The notes under the pieces were generated by a model that was not told the origin of the DNA, ran no database searches, and saw nothing but the letters and a program-made list of their open reading frames with translations. From Bacillota bacterium (lineage in GTDB: Bacteria > Bacillota > Clostridia > Acetivibrionales > DTU013): a stretch of 64,000 nucleotides of DNA. Of the stretch, positions 16,836 through 25,188 are shown one piece after another (the first letter of the stretch is position 1; each line of letters starts with the position of its first letter). The stretch is taken from contig JAEYOP010000009.1 of NCBI GenBank assembly GCA_023411575.1, forward strand, positions 62,001 to 126,000, written 5' to 3'. The translations under genes were made by a program, and so were the position numbers.

Positions 16836-18272
16836 ATGGCACAGGACAAGAAGTTTGTCGAAGAAATTACCTCAATGAACCAGGACTTTACGCAATGGTA
16901 TACGGACGTGATCAAAAAAGCGGATCTCGTGGATTATTCCAGCGTAAGGGGCTGCATGATCATCCGGCCTTACGGCTACGCGATCTGGGAGAATATCCAG
17001 AAGGAGCTTGACGCCCGGTTCAAACAGACGGGGCATGAAAATGTATATATGCCCATGTTCATCCCGGAAAGCCTGCTCCAGAAGGAGAAGGACCATGTGG
17101 AGGGCTTTGCGCCGGAAGTGGCGTGGGTTACCCACGGCGGCAGCGAGAAGCTGGCGGAAAAGCTTTGCGTCAGGCCGACGTCGGAGACGTTGTTCTGCGA
17201 TCATTACGCCAATGTCATCCATTCCTACAGGGACCTGCCGAAGCTTTACAACCAGTGGTGCTCCGTCGTAAGGTGGGAGAAGACCACAAGACCGTTCCTG
17301 CGGACCATGGAATTCCTGTGGCAGGAGGGCCATACCGCCCATGCGACCGCCGAGGAGGCGCAGGAAGAGACCATCCGGATGCTGAACGTGTATGCGGAAT
17401 TCTGTGCAAACGTGCTTGCCATTCCGGTCGTGAAAGGACAGAAAACGGACAAGGAAAAATTCGCCGGGGCGAAGGCCACCTATACCATTGAAAGCCTCAT
17501 GCACAACGGTGTGGCGCTGCAGTCCGGCACTTCCCACAATTTCGGGGACGGCTTTGCCAAAGCATTCGGCATCCAGTATACCGACAGCAACAATCAGCTT
17601 CAATACGTGCACCAGACCTCCTGGGGCATGTCCACAAGAATTATGGGAGCCATCATCATGGTGCACGGCGATGACAGCGGGCTTGTACTCCCGCCGAAGG
17701 TCGCTCCGGTGCAGGTGGTTGTCATACCGGTGTCGCAGCATAAGGAGGGAGTGCTGGAAAAGGCTTCCGAGCTGACCGCCAGGCTCTCCAGGATCGCACG
17801 GGTCAAGATGGACGATACCGACAAGTCGCCGGGCTGGAAATTCAGCGAATATGAAATGAAGGGCGTCCCGGTCCGCCTGGAAATCGGGCCCAAGGATATT
17901 GAAAAGGGCCAGGTGGTCCTTGTTCGAAGGGATACCCGCGAAAAGGCATTCGTTCCGATCGAGGAATTGGAAACCAGGGTGGCCGAATTGCTGGATTCGA
18001 TCCATGCCAACCTGCTGGGCAAGGCCACGGCCTTAAGAGAAGAAAAGACTTTTACGGCGGTCGAGTTGCAGGAATTTGAGAGGATCATCAACGAGACGCC
18101 CGGCTTCATAAAGGCCATGTGGTGCGGCGACAGAGCCTGCGAGGATGCCATCAAGGAAAAGACGGGCGCTACCTCGCGCTGTATTCCGTTCAATGAGCCG
18201 CCGGTTTCCGACAAGTGCATCTGCTGCGGAAAAGAGGCCAAAACGCTGGTTTGCTGGGGAAAGGCGTACTAA
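16836..18272 (+). CDS. proS: prolyl-tRNA synthetase, archaeal/eukaryal-type short form
   Basis: Charges tRNA-Pro in the cytosol. At 478 residues without an editing insertion it is the ProS type-3 form. Class II motif 2 is seen as 'RTMEFLWQEGHTAHA', and motif 3 as 'GTSHNFGDGFAKAFG' and 'TSWGMSTR'. The C-terminal zinc-binding domain has a four-cysteine pattern ('CGDRAC...', 'CICCGKEA'), and the protein ends in a tyrosine, as is typical. The ATG at 16836 follows AAAGGAG; the longer frame from 16752 runs through the T-box terminator and is rejected. Confidence 0.96.
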   Translation: MAQDKKFVEEITSMNQDFTQWYTDVIKKADLVDYSSVRGCMIIRPYGYAIWENIQKELDARFKQTGHENVYMPMFIPESLLQKEKDHVEGFAPEVAWVTHGGSEKLAEKLCVRPTSETLFCDHYANVIHSYRDLPKLYNQWCSVVRWEKTTRPFLRTMEFLWQEGHTAHATAEEAQEETIRMLNVYAEFCANVLAIPVVKGQKTDKEKFAGAKATYTIESLMHNGVALQSGTSHNFGDGFAKAFGIQYTDSNNQLQYVHQTSWGMSTRIMGAIIMVHGDDSGLVLPPKVAPVQVVVIPVSQHKEGVLEKASELTARLSRIARVKMDDTDKSPGWKFSEYEMKGVPVRLEIGPKDIEKGQVVLVRRDTREKAFVPIEELETRVAELLDSIHANLLGKATALREEKTFTAVELQEFERIINETPGFIKAMWCGDRACEDAIKEKTGATSRCIPFNEPPVSDKCICCGKEAKTLVCWGKAY

Positions 18273-18275
18273 CCG

Positions 18276-18542
18276 ATGAGCATATTTGAAATCATCATGC
18301 TGCTGTGCTTCGGCCTGGCCTGGCCGTTCTCCATTTATAAATCCTGGAAATCGCGGGAGACCAGCGGCAAAAGCGTTTTGTTCCTGTTCATCGTGGTGGT
18401 CGGATACCTTGCGGGCATTCTCCATAAGCTGCTTTACAGCCGGGACGGGGTCGTGTTCCTATACCTGCTGAACTCGCTCATGGTATCGGCGGATATTGCC
18501 CTGTATTACCGGAACAGGCGGTACCAGGCGCAAAAACGGTAA
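18276..18542 (+). CDS. small membrane protein, PQ-loop-like
   Basis: 88 residues with three predicted membrane helices. The first helix and loop, 'FGLAWPFSIYKSWKSRETSGKS', resemble the PQ-loop pattern of SemiSWEET-like half-transporters. A dimer of three-helix units would make a small transporter. It begins 3 bp after proS, so it is probably on the same T-box-controlled transcript. Substrate unknown. Confidence 0.7.
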   Translation: MSIFEIIMLLCFGLAWPFSIYKSWKSRETSGKSVLFLFIVVVGYLAGILHKLLYSRDGVVFLYLLNSLMVSADIALYYRNRRYQAQKR

Positions 18543-18585
18543 ATTCCGCCCGTGTTTGTAAAAAAATATTGCCTTCCAGCGGCAT

Positions 18586-18648
18586 TTATGCAAATAATTC
18601 GGATTTTTTTGTTAATACTATTGTTTGTAAATCAAATTATTTGCATAA
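18586..18648. repeat. 14-bp inverted repeat upstream of CAP-domain gene
   Basis: TTATGCAAATAATT (18586-18599) and AATTATTTGCATAA (18635-18648) are perfect inverted copies 35 bp apart, just before the RBS (GGAGGT) of the secreted CAP protein. This could be a paired operator or an RNA stem in the leader. No T-run follows, so it is not a terminator. Confidence 0.6.
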
Positions 18649-18670
18649 CTGGACGGTTGGAGGTAATTGT

Positions 18671-19498
18671 ATGAAAAGAAAGATTGTCATTTTGGCAGCG
18701 CTGGCTGTTTTACTGATTTCAACCACATGCTTTGCGGCGGCATCGGATAGCGTTGTCAAAACACAGCTTGCCTTGGAAAAAATGGATTATACGGCGGCAA
18801 CGGTGACTGCGGACAGGCTGAATGTCCGGGAAGGCCCGTCTACCACGTTCTCATCCATCGGCAAGCTGGAGAAGGGCCAGGAAGTCACGGTCATCGGGAA
18901 GCTTGGGGACTGGTATGCCATCTATAACGCGGAGCAGGGAATTGTAGGCGCCGTCGATGGAAGGTATATCGCGCTGGGGGACTCGGAGCAGTCCGTTACG
19001 GTTTCCAATCCGGACGACGTGGCCTTGGGGACGGCAAAGAACAAGACAGACGATAAGACAAAAGAAAAGACTACGCCGGCCAAAGGCGCAACGCCTTCGG
19101 CAATCAACGCCGGCTTGTCCGAGGACGAGCAGAAGCTGCTGGAACTGGTGAACAAGGCGCGCGCGGAGGAAGGGCTCGAAGCGCTTTCCGTCGATGAGAA
19201 GCTGATGAAGGTAGCCAGGACGAAAGCGAAGGATATGATTGAAAACGGATATTTTTCCCATCAGTCGCCCACCTATGGGTCGCCCTTTGATATGATGCGG
19301 CAGTTTGACAATGCCTTTAAATCCGCCGGTGAGAACATTGCCGGCAACAAGACCGTGGAAGGCGCCTTCAAGGCCTGGATGGCTTCGGACAGCCATAAGA
19401 AGAACATCCTGAACTCCGGGTTCAAGGTCACGGGGATCGGAATTGAAAACAGCGCGACCTACGGGAAGGTTTTTGTTCAGCAGTTCATCGGCCGGTAG
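18671..19498 (+). CDS. secreted SH3b and CAP (SCP/PR1) domain protein
   Basis: 275 residues with a clear signal peptide ('KIVILAALAVLLISTTCFAAA'). A bacterial SH3 domain follows (about residues 38-100, 'ADRLNVREGPSTTFSSIGKL'), then a Lys/Thr-rich linker and a C-terminal CAP domain (about 155-275; 'LLELVNKARAEEGLEALSVD', 'ENIAGNKTVEGAFKAWMASDSHKKNIL'). It resembles YkwD-type extracellular proteins, which are common in spore-formers and bind the cell wall through the SH3 part. The biochemical role of bacterial CAP domains is unsettled. GGAGGT lies 8 bases before the ATG. Confidence 0.88.
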   Translation: MKRKIVILAALAVLLISTTCFAAASDSVVKTQLALEKMDYTAATVTADRLNVREGPSTTFSSIGKLEKGQEVTVIGKLGDWYAIYNAEQGIVGAVDGRYIALGDSEQSVTVSNPDDVALGTAKNKTDDKTKEKTTPAKGATPSAINAGLSEDEQKLLELVNKARAEEGLEALSVDEKLMKVARTKAKDMIENGYFSHQSPTYGSPFDMMRQFDNAFKSAGENIAGNKTVEGAFKAWMASDSHKKNILNSGFKVTGIGIENSATYGKVFVQQFIGR

Positions 19499-19530
19499 GA
19501 AAACCATACTCAAACCAATATATAAGCGAG

Positions 19531-19563
19531 GAGACAAGCCTTTTATCAGACTTGTCTCTTTTC
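19531..19563 (+). terminator. intrinsic terminator after CAP gene
   Basis: GAGACAAG (19531-19538) pairs with CTTGTCTC (19551-19558), followed by a short T-run. Confidence 0.85.
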
Positions 19564-19619
19564 CGTATTCATTATTTATACTTTTCATAAATCCTTGTGC
19601 TCATGGCTAGGGACTGCTC

Positions 19620-19727
19620 TCATGTGGTAGTGGCATAGCCGGAGGCTTTTTCCGCAGTGATGACGGCGTTAGGCATGAATTTCCCATCGGCTCCATGGAA
19701 ATCTATATACGAAAAAACGAACCATTT
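19620..19727 (-). pseudogene. possible gene remnant, 35 codons
   Basis: On the minus strand an open stretch reads 'KWFVFSYIDFHGADGKFMPN' and continues to a TGA at 19620. It has protein-like composition but no start codon or RBS and is cut upstream by TAA. I do not recognise it. It may be the decayed 3' end of a gene lost from this 464-bp gap, or chance. Confidence 0.2.
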
Positions 19728-19750
19728 TTAGTACAGATATTGATTCATAT

Positions 19751-19786
19751 AAAAAAGCTCCCGGGGTCTCTGAGACCCGGAAGCCT
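19751..19786 (-). terminator. terminator for the minus-strand AraC gene
   Basis: A long stem with one bulge, CCGGGGTCTC / GAGACCCGG extended by flanking bases, has an A6 run on its left, which is a U-run in minus-strand RNA. The AraC transcript would pass through the fold-back repeat at 19801-19959 before stopping here. Confidence 0.7.
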
Positions 19787-19800
19787 GTGCAGCAGCCTTT

Positions 19801-19959
19801 AGGGGTGACCGAATAATAAATTCCGGTTCGTGAGCGGTTATTTTCCGTCCTTACTGTGTTGCCGTCAGTTGCAATAAACCAATTATTGCGCCTTCCTCCG
19901 CCTTGTAAGGACGAAAAATCCCTCGCTCAAGAATCCGGCTTTATGATTCGGTCACCCCT
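19801..19959. repeat. 159-bp fold-back element, family A, copy 1
   Basis: The ends are perfect 14-bp inverted repeats AGGGGTGACCGAAT / ATTCGGTCACCCCT. Inside them, GAGCGGTTATTTTCCGTCCTTAC-like and GTAAGGACGAAAAATCCCTC-like arms pair, and the centre holds a further hairpin GCAATAA / TTATTGC. The whole unit therefore folds as nested stems. It has no ORF. It lies 3 bp beyond the stop codon of the AraC gene. Near-identical copy at 44648-44806 and a deleted one at 54189-54233. Confidence 0.9.
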
Positions 19960-19962
19960 TAT

Positions 19963-20901
19963 TTATTTTTGTTTGACAGATTTTCGGTATTGGGAGGGCG
20001 TCAGCCCTACCTTTTCCCTGAACAGTCTGGCATAGTTGCCATTGTAATCCACACCGCAGGCGGAAAAGGCCTCCCCAATGGAAAGGTTGTTGTCGCAAAG
20101 CTTTTCTTTCAGCTTGCTGATCTTGATGTCCTGATAATAGCTAAAGGGAGTCATAGAGGTGTGCCTTTTAAAAAGCCTTGAAAAGTGATGTTTGCCCAAA
20201 TTCACAGACAGGGCCGTCTTGTCCAGATCAAAATCCTCCATCCAATGGCTATCTATGTACTCCTTTGCTTTTACCATCTCTTGCCTTCCATCATACAGCT
20301 TGGAGGTGACAAACACGTGGACGACATACGCCAGCTTGGAATTTTCATCATACACCGGAAAACAGGTGATGTTCTGGAAGCTGCTGTCAAAGCATAGCTC
20401 GTCGTTTTCGAATCTGTTGATAATTCCCTGGATAGGCATTTGCAAATCATGAAACAGTACGGTTTCCCCTTTAAACGACCTGGCAATCTGCTCTCGCACA
20501 TCATTTCCCCATCTATCAATTACAGGGTCCTTCAACACATTAAATTTTCCTATAAGATGTTCCTTTGACGGAATATGCATAACCCTCAAACATGCTTCGT
20601 TGGTTAGAACCATCGTTCCATCCGACGAATAGACATGAATCGGGTAAGGAAAAAATTCAATGATTCTGGAAAGCATTTCTTCGTTACCTTCCAATTTCTG
20701 AAATGCCGTCTCAATATCGTTTGGCCTTTCCTCTTTTGCTTTATACCGTCCGTCTCTGGGCCTATCCGCATCCTTCGGGATGCTCCACAGGTTGCCAAAT
20801 CGGACGGCACCCGGTATCATTTCATGGACACAAAGGTACTGTACCCTTCTCACAGATACACCCCACTGCTCTGCCGCTTCTTTGACTGTCATATATTCCA
20901 T
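19963..20901 (-). CDS. AraC-family regulator with N-terminal HTH_17-like and PAS-like domains
   Basis: 312 residues with an unusual three-part build. Residues ~4-45 form a MerR/excisionase-type helix-turn-helix ('MTVKEAAEQWGVSVRRVQYL', then 'GNLWSIPKDA'). The middle (about 75-195) looks like a PAS sensor ('IIEFFPYPIHVYSSDGTMVLTNEACLR'). Residues ~210-312 are the AraC double HTH ending 'VGLTPSQYRKSV'. The ATG at 20901 is chosen with AGAGG nine bases upstream; a TTG at 20910 is in frame. The base composition is more AT-rich than its neighbours, suggesting transfer. Target genes are unknown. Confidence 0.85.
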   Translation of the reverse strand: MEYMTVKEAAEQWGVSVRRVQYLCVHEMIPGAVRFGNLWSIPKDADRPRDGRYKAKEERPNDIETAFQKLEGNEEMLSRIIEFFPYPIHVYSSDGTMVLTNEACLRVMHIPSKEHLIGKFNVLKDPVIDRWGNDVREQIARSFKGETVLFHDLQMPIQGIINRFENDELCFDSSFQNITCFPVYDENSKLAYVVHVFVTSKLYDGRQEMVKAKEYIDSHWMEDFDLDKTALSVNLGKHHFSRLFKRHTSMTPFSYYQDIKISKLKEKLCDNNLSIGEAFSACGVDYNGNYARLFREKVGLTPSQYRKSVKQK

Positions 20902-21044
20902 AGAATACAACCTCTTTGATTACTGAAAGAGTTTGATGATTTATTTCTAGTATAATACGTCGGTGCGCATCATGCCAGACATTATTGATTTCAGGATACA
21001 AAAAAGGATCGGAATCAGCTTGGTTAACACATGATATGCCTCTT

Positions 21045-21704
21045 TTATAGGTTCTTTCCGCCGCGGCTTTCGAAATCCTCGTCAATGGCTTTTTTCCAGT
21101 CGGCGCTCATCGGGGCGGCGCATGCGCGGAAACGGCTCACTGCGTCGCTGACAACCCTGTAGTTGAGCTGTGTGCCCTCGGAGTCGGCGTGGTAATTGGC
21201 GGCCCGGTCTTCCGGTATGCCGAAACGCGCGGCGGTTCCCACCGCGTCAATGTTGGCGCCCAGGAAGAGGAACTCCCAGCCGTATTTTTCCTTCTGCTGT
21301 CCGATCATGCGCCGTACTCTGCCATAGCTGTATTCCCGGCTGGCGTTTTCCATGCCGTCCGTGGTAATAACAAACAGTACTTTTTCCGCCCGTTCCTCTT
21401 CGGCCGTATGTTTCTGGGCGTTGCCGATCTTGTCGATTGTGCGGCCGACCGCATCCAGCAGGGCCGTGGAGCCGCGCACAAAATATTCCTCTCCGGTTAT
21501 GGGCAGGATGCCTTTAAGGAAAGTACGGTCATGGAGCAGTTCGTATTTGTCGTCGAATAAAACCGTGGTGACAATGCACTCGCCGTCTTCCTTCTTCTGC
21601 TTGTCCAGAAGCGCGTTGTACCCTCCGATGGTATCGCTCTCCAGCCCGCTCATGGAGCCGCTGCGGTCCAGTATGAATACCAGTTCCGTAAGTCCTTTTT
21701 TCAT
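21045..21704 (-). CDS. von Willebrand factor A domain protein
   Basis: 219 residues forming one VWA domain. The metal-ion-dependent adhesion site DxSxS is intact ('DRSGSMS', near residue 14), with 'RGSTALLDAVG' and 'FVITTDGMENAS' supplying the remaining metal ligands. It is cytosolic (no signal peptide) and resembles TerY-type VWA proteins. It starts at the ATG at 21704 with a G-rich RBS; the upstream in-frame ATG at 21800 lacks one. It lies downstream of the macrodomain gene on the same strand (128 bp), so the two may function together. Confidence 0.85.
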   Translation of the reverse strand: MKKGLTELVFILDRSGSMSGLESDTIGGYNALLDKQKKEDGECIVTTVLFDDKYELLHDRTFLKGILPITGEEYFVRGSTALLDAVGRTIDKIGNAQKHTAEEERAEKVLFVITTDGMENASREYSYGRVRRMIGQQKEKYGWEFLFLGANIDAVGTAARFGIPEDRAANYHADSEGTQLNYRVVSDAVSRFRACAAPMSADWKKAIDEDFESRGGKNL

Positions 21705-21832
21705 GGTGTTATCCCCCCTGCTTGTTTTATAATCAGAGAATAACACGCTGACAGGATATAAAGGTCGCCTGCCGGGCGACAGTTTCAAAGGTCGGGCCAC
21801 CCGCGCCGCCGGTGTATCGGTACCGTATGAAA

Positions 21833-22852
21833 TTACGCCCCTAACAGGCTCTCGTCAAAAGCGAACAGCGCCTCGTTGATCTCAAAAATATTGTAATTGC
21901 CCGCGCGGATAAAATACTCCACAATCAGATCAAAACGGCTGCTGGGGGACAGGGCATATCCCGCCCGGCGGAGCAGGTCGGCGGTCTGGTCGAGATTTAA
22001 CTCCAGTGCGACAGCCAGGGCCAGTGCTGTGTTTTTGCTGGGCTTATACTTCAGGTTGCTGCGTATCTTTGAAAACAGCTTTCGGTCAAGGTTAGCGCGT
22101 TTATATACCTCCGGGTCGGTTTTGCCTCTTTCGTCTATGAGCCTCAGCAGCATTTCGGTAAAGCTTTCGCCGACCCGGCTGACCACATCGCCCAGATTTC
22201 GCGACACCGCCGCGGAGGGCAGCATTTTCTCTTCCGCGAAAAACCCATCCGCATCGTCCGGCATCCTTTCCCGGATTTGGTGAAGGAATTCCGGATCCGG
22301 TCTGCGCCGGAAAACATGCTTTTCAACGTAGTTGTCGTCTATGTATGCTTCGATGGACTTGAATAGCTTGTCGCTTAAAACATAGGCCGTTCTATCAAAT
22401 ACAACCAGATAAACCGTTATTTCATGTTCCAGCAGGAAGCTGCCGATGGCGGATACAGCCACTCTTAAGGCTTCGCCCTTCGGATACCCGAAGATACCGG
22501 AGGATATCAGGGGGAAGGCAATAGAACCAAGTCCGTGCTCTAGAGCAAGCTTCAGGGAATTTGTATAACAGGAGGAAAGAAGCGATTCCTCGTTCTGCCC
22601 GCCGCCCTGCCATACCGGCCCGACGGCGTGAATCACATGCCTTGCGGGGAGCGCATACCCTCCGGTAATTACCGCGCTGCCGACCGGACAGTATCCGATG
22701 TGGTCACATTCGGCCCGGAGCTTGTCCGCTCCCGCGGCGGCAAAAATTGCGCCGCAAACGCCCCCGCCCTGCTGCAGGCGGCTATTGGCAGCGTTGACAA
22801 TGGCGTCGACGCACATTTTCGTTATATCGTTGCGGACGATTTCCAGCGGCAC
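21833..22852 (-). CDS. macrodomain protein with C-terminal helical extension
   Basis: 339 residues. Residues 1-165 are an ADP-ribose-binding macrodomain with 'DAIVNAANSRLQQGGGVCGAI' and 'SSGIFGYPKGEA', the pattern of enzymes that remove ADP-ribose or O-acetyl groups from it. The remaining ~170 residues are helical and contain a possible HTH-like segment ('LDRKLFSKIRSNLKYKPSKNTALALAVALELNLDQTADLL'). This suggests control of, or recruitment to, a DNA or protein partner. Its substrate is not known. A VWA protein is encoded downstream. Confidence 0.85.
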   Translation of the reverse strand: MPLEIVRNDITKMCVDAIVNAANSRLQQGGGVCGAIFAAAGADKLRAECDHIGYCPVGSAVITGGYALPARHVIHAVGPVWQGGGQNEESLLSSCYTNSLKLALEHGLGSIAFPLISSGIFGYPKGEALRVAVSAIGSFLLEHEITVYLVVFDRTAYVLSDKLFKSIEAYIDDNYVEKHVFRRRPDPEFLHQIRERMPDDADGFFAEEKMLPSAAVSRNLGDVVSRVGESFTEMLLRLIDERGKTDPEVYKRANLDRKLFSKIRSNLKYKPSKNTALALAVALELNLDQTADLLRRAGYALSPSSRFDLIVEYFIRAGNYNIFEINEALFAFDESLLGA

Positions 22853-22898
22853 AGAACGACCCCCTCACAAAAATTTTATATAAATCTATTATGCTTTT

Positions 22899-23606
22899 TT
22901 AGAACTCCATTACGTTGCCTTTGTAGTCAACAAAGACAGGGCCGGCCGGATCGCTGCCGAATTTGACGATAAGGGCCGCCACGCCTTCTGCCGCCTCCCG
23001 GACGGCCAAATGGGCATTGGGGCCGCCCATGTCGCTCCTGAACCAGCCGGGATGCACCGCCAATACCTTTATGCCTTTGCCCTTGAAATAGTTTTGGAGG
23101 AGAACGCTTTCCATATTTAAAGCGGCTTTGGACATGCAGTAGTCAAATTCCTTTTCCCGGGGGCAATTGGCGATGCTGCCGGATTCCGAGGAAATATTGA
23201 CCAGGGCTTTCACGGTCCCTTTCTCCAGCAGGGCGGCGAACTGCTGGGCCACCCTGAGCGCACCGAGCGCGTTGACGTTGTATACCTCCAGGCAATTATC
23301 AACATTAATTTCTTCCAATACCTTAAAGGAATCGTCCGCATGGATGCCGGCATTGTTTACGATGATGTCGAGGCGGTCCGTGAGCGCCTTTACCTGCACG
23401 GCCGCTTTTTGCACGGAACCGGAAGAAGCAATGTCCATTTCGATGATTTGAAGGTCCTCGCCGAATTGATTTTTCAGAGCTTCAAGCTTCGGGCTGTTTT
23501 TGCCCCTGGCGCAGGCGAACACGCGGCAGCCGTCCGCCAGATAGACCTCTGCAAGATCGTGCCCCAGACCTCTTGACGCTCCTGTGATTAAAACGTTTTT
23601 CTTCAT
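22899..23606 (-). CDS. short-chain dehydrogenase/reductase
   Basis: 235 residues, a classical SDR. It has the NAD(P)-binding 'TGASRGLG' at residues ~7-14, 'NNAG' near 87, the catalytic Ser in 'NISSESGS' and the YxxxK site 'YCMSK'. The substrate cannot be deduced; it resembles the C-factor/sniffer-like group of small SDRs. It lies between the macrodomain gene and a pseudouridine synthase with 47- and 75-bp gaps. Confidence 0.9.
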   Translation of the reverse strand: MKKNVLITGASRGLGHDLAEVYLADGCRVFACARGKNSPKLEALKNQFGEDLQIIEMDIASSGSVQKAAVQVKALTDRLDIIVNNAGIHADDSFKVLEEINVDNCLEVYNVNALGALRVAQQFAALLEKGTVKALVNISSESGSIANCPREKEFDYCMSKAALNMESVLLQNYFKGKGIKVLAVHPGWFRSDMGGPNAHLAVREAAEGVAALIVKFGSDPAGPVFVDYKGNVMEF

Positions 23607-23681
23607 TTTGATGCTCCCTTCGATTTCTCTTATATGTTGTGGGTAGACGCTATCATAGCGGAATAGTTGAAAGCGGGTGTC

Positions 23682-24641
23682 CTAAAATCCCGGGTCCACC
23701 TGGAATTCCCTGCCGTTCAGGTAATCCAGCGGATTTTTGCCGGTGAAGGCAAACTTGATTTTGCAGGCCCAAAGGGCCTGATATTTCATGCCGGAAGAGC
23801 GGTTGACCGCATTCGTGCCGTATTTCCCGTCTCCCAGGATGGGATGCCCGATAAACGCCAGATGGGCCCTGATCTGATGGGTCCTGCCGGTGATCAGCTC
23901 CACCTCCAGCCGGCTGGTATCGGCGGCGGGATCGTATTCGAGCACCCTGTAGCCGGTGGTGATCTCCAGGGCTCCGGCGGTCCTCCGGTCGCTTACGAAG
24001 ACGCGGCTTTTACTCGCATCCTTCCAGAGATAGGCGTTCAAAACCGCTTCTTTTCTTTCCATGCGCCCTTTTACAAGGCATTGGTAGAACTTTTTGATTT
24101 CCCTGGTTTCCAGCTTGTCCAGGAGGAATTCATGGCTTTCCCTGGTTTTGGCGATGAGGACCAGCCCGCCCGTATTGCGGTCGAGCCTGTGGCACAGGGA
24201 CGGCTGAAAATCGGGATCGGCGGTTGGGCCGTCCTTCTGCTTCAAATATTCCCGGACCATGTCGATCAGCGTATTGTTGGATTGTCCCTTGTCAGGATGG
24301 ACGGGGATCCCCTGCATTTTATTGACAATCAGCAGGTTTTCGTCTTCGTAAAGAACGGAAAACGCGCGGCTCCGGGCAGCCTGTGCCCCGGTATCCGAGA
24401 CGCCGGAGCGTTTGTCCATCGGGTCCGCTATACCATTTAGGAGCTCGTCCGTTATGTAAATCTCCAGCTTGTCCCCGGGCAGGACGGTATGGTCCCGGCC
24501 GACCCGGACGCCGTTGACCTTTATGTCCTTTTTGCGGAAGGCCTTCTGCAGGGTACTGTATGAAAGACCGGGATATAGAGATTGAATGTACTTTTCGATT
24601 TTAGTGTTTGCACTCTTTCGGTCAACCGTTACGGACTGCAT
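23682..24641 (-). CDS. RluA-family pseudouridine synthase
   Basis: 319 residues. An N-terminal S4 RNA-binding domain (about 15-75, 'SLYPGLSYSTLQKAFRKKDI') precedes the synthase domain with catalytic Asp in 'HRLDRNTGGLVLIAK' and 'GRTHQIRAHLAF'. It converts specific uridines in rRNA (or tRNA) to pseudouridine. RluD, RluC and RluA-type members cannot be told apart here. The minus-strand ATG at 24641 is not followed closely by another gene. Confidence 0.92.
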   Translation of the reverse strand: MQSVTVDRKSANTKIEKYIQSLYPGLSYSTLQKAFRKKDIKVNGVRVGRDHTVLPGDKLEIYITDELLNGIADPMDKRSGVSDTGAQAARSRAFSVLYEDENLLIVNKMQGIPVHPDKGQSNNTLIDMVREYLKQKDGPTADPDFQPSLCHRLDRNTGGLVLIAKTRESHEFLLDKLETREIKKFYQCLVKGRMERKEAVLNAYLWKDASKSRVFVSDRRTAGALEITTGYRVLEYDPAADTSRLEVELITGRTHQIRAHLAFIGHPILGDGKYGTNAVNRSSGMKYQALWACKIKFAFTGKNPLDYLNGREFQVDPGF

Positions 24642-24686
24642 TTCTCTCCCGCCTGCCCTTTTGGGAATTCTTTTTATATTATAACA

Positions 24687-25088
24687 TTATACCATGGCGG
24701 ACGGGAAAATCCTTCCTCCATTTTCGTGAATTATGCCGGCCGCCTTTTCGAAGGCTTCTTCCGGCACCTTCAGCATCAGCTTTGTGCTTATTTTCAGTTC
24801 GCCTTCTTCACAGTGGTCCTGGCTCTGCGCCACGATCCACGGATTGGAGGAAACGGGTTTCCGGTCGTTCAGGCCCCGGGTCCACAGCTCCATCAGCAGG
24901 GCCGATAAATGGTCGGACTGCGCCTTGGCCGATCTGCCGTCCTCCATTGCGCTTATGGTCTGGGCAAATTCATAATCCAGCTTGCCGGCAAGGTCGATCA
25001 CCGCTTTGCCGCAGCCGGCCTCTGACAGGGCGGAAGCCGCCGCGCGGGCCTCGCACATGCTCTCAAAGAATGCATGCAGCTTTTTCAT
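24687..25088 (-). CDS. hypothetical protein (133 aa)
   Basis: Not recognised. The 133-residue protein is soluble and alternates helical stretches. Its ends share a pattern, 'ARAAASALSEAGCGKAVIDLAG' near the start and 'EEAFEKAAGIIHENGGRIF' near the end, that looks like small ferredoxin-like or general-stress folds, but I would not name a family. A GGAAAGGACC-type RBS precedes the ATG. It is flanked by a pseudouridine synthase and a UbiB kinase gene on the same strand. Confidence 0.65.
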   Translation of the reverse strand: MKKLHAFFESMCEARAAASALSEAGCGKAVIDLAGKLDYEFAQTISAMEDGRSAKAQSDHLSALLMELWTRGLNDRKPVSSNPWIVAQSQDHCEEGELKISTKLMLKVPEEAFEKAAGIIHENGGRIFPSAMV

Positions 25089-25188
25089 AAAAGGTCCTTT
25101 CCTGTTATGCTTTTAACCTTATTATGCACAATGTTCAAGAACCCTATGAAAAACGGCAGAAAGAACTAATAACGTGGCAAAGACAGGT

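Noticed and set aside
19600..19690. possible degenerate c-di-GMP riboswitch on the minus strand (a GCCTCCGGC block)
   Set aside because: Only one short block matches; the conserved GGTTACC and GCAAACC segments are missing. The stretch reads better as a short gene remnant.
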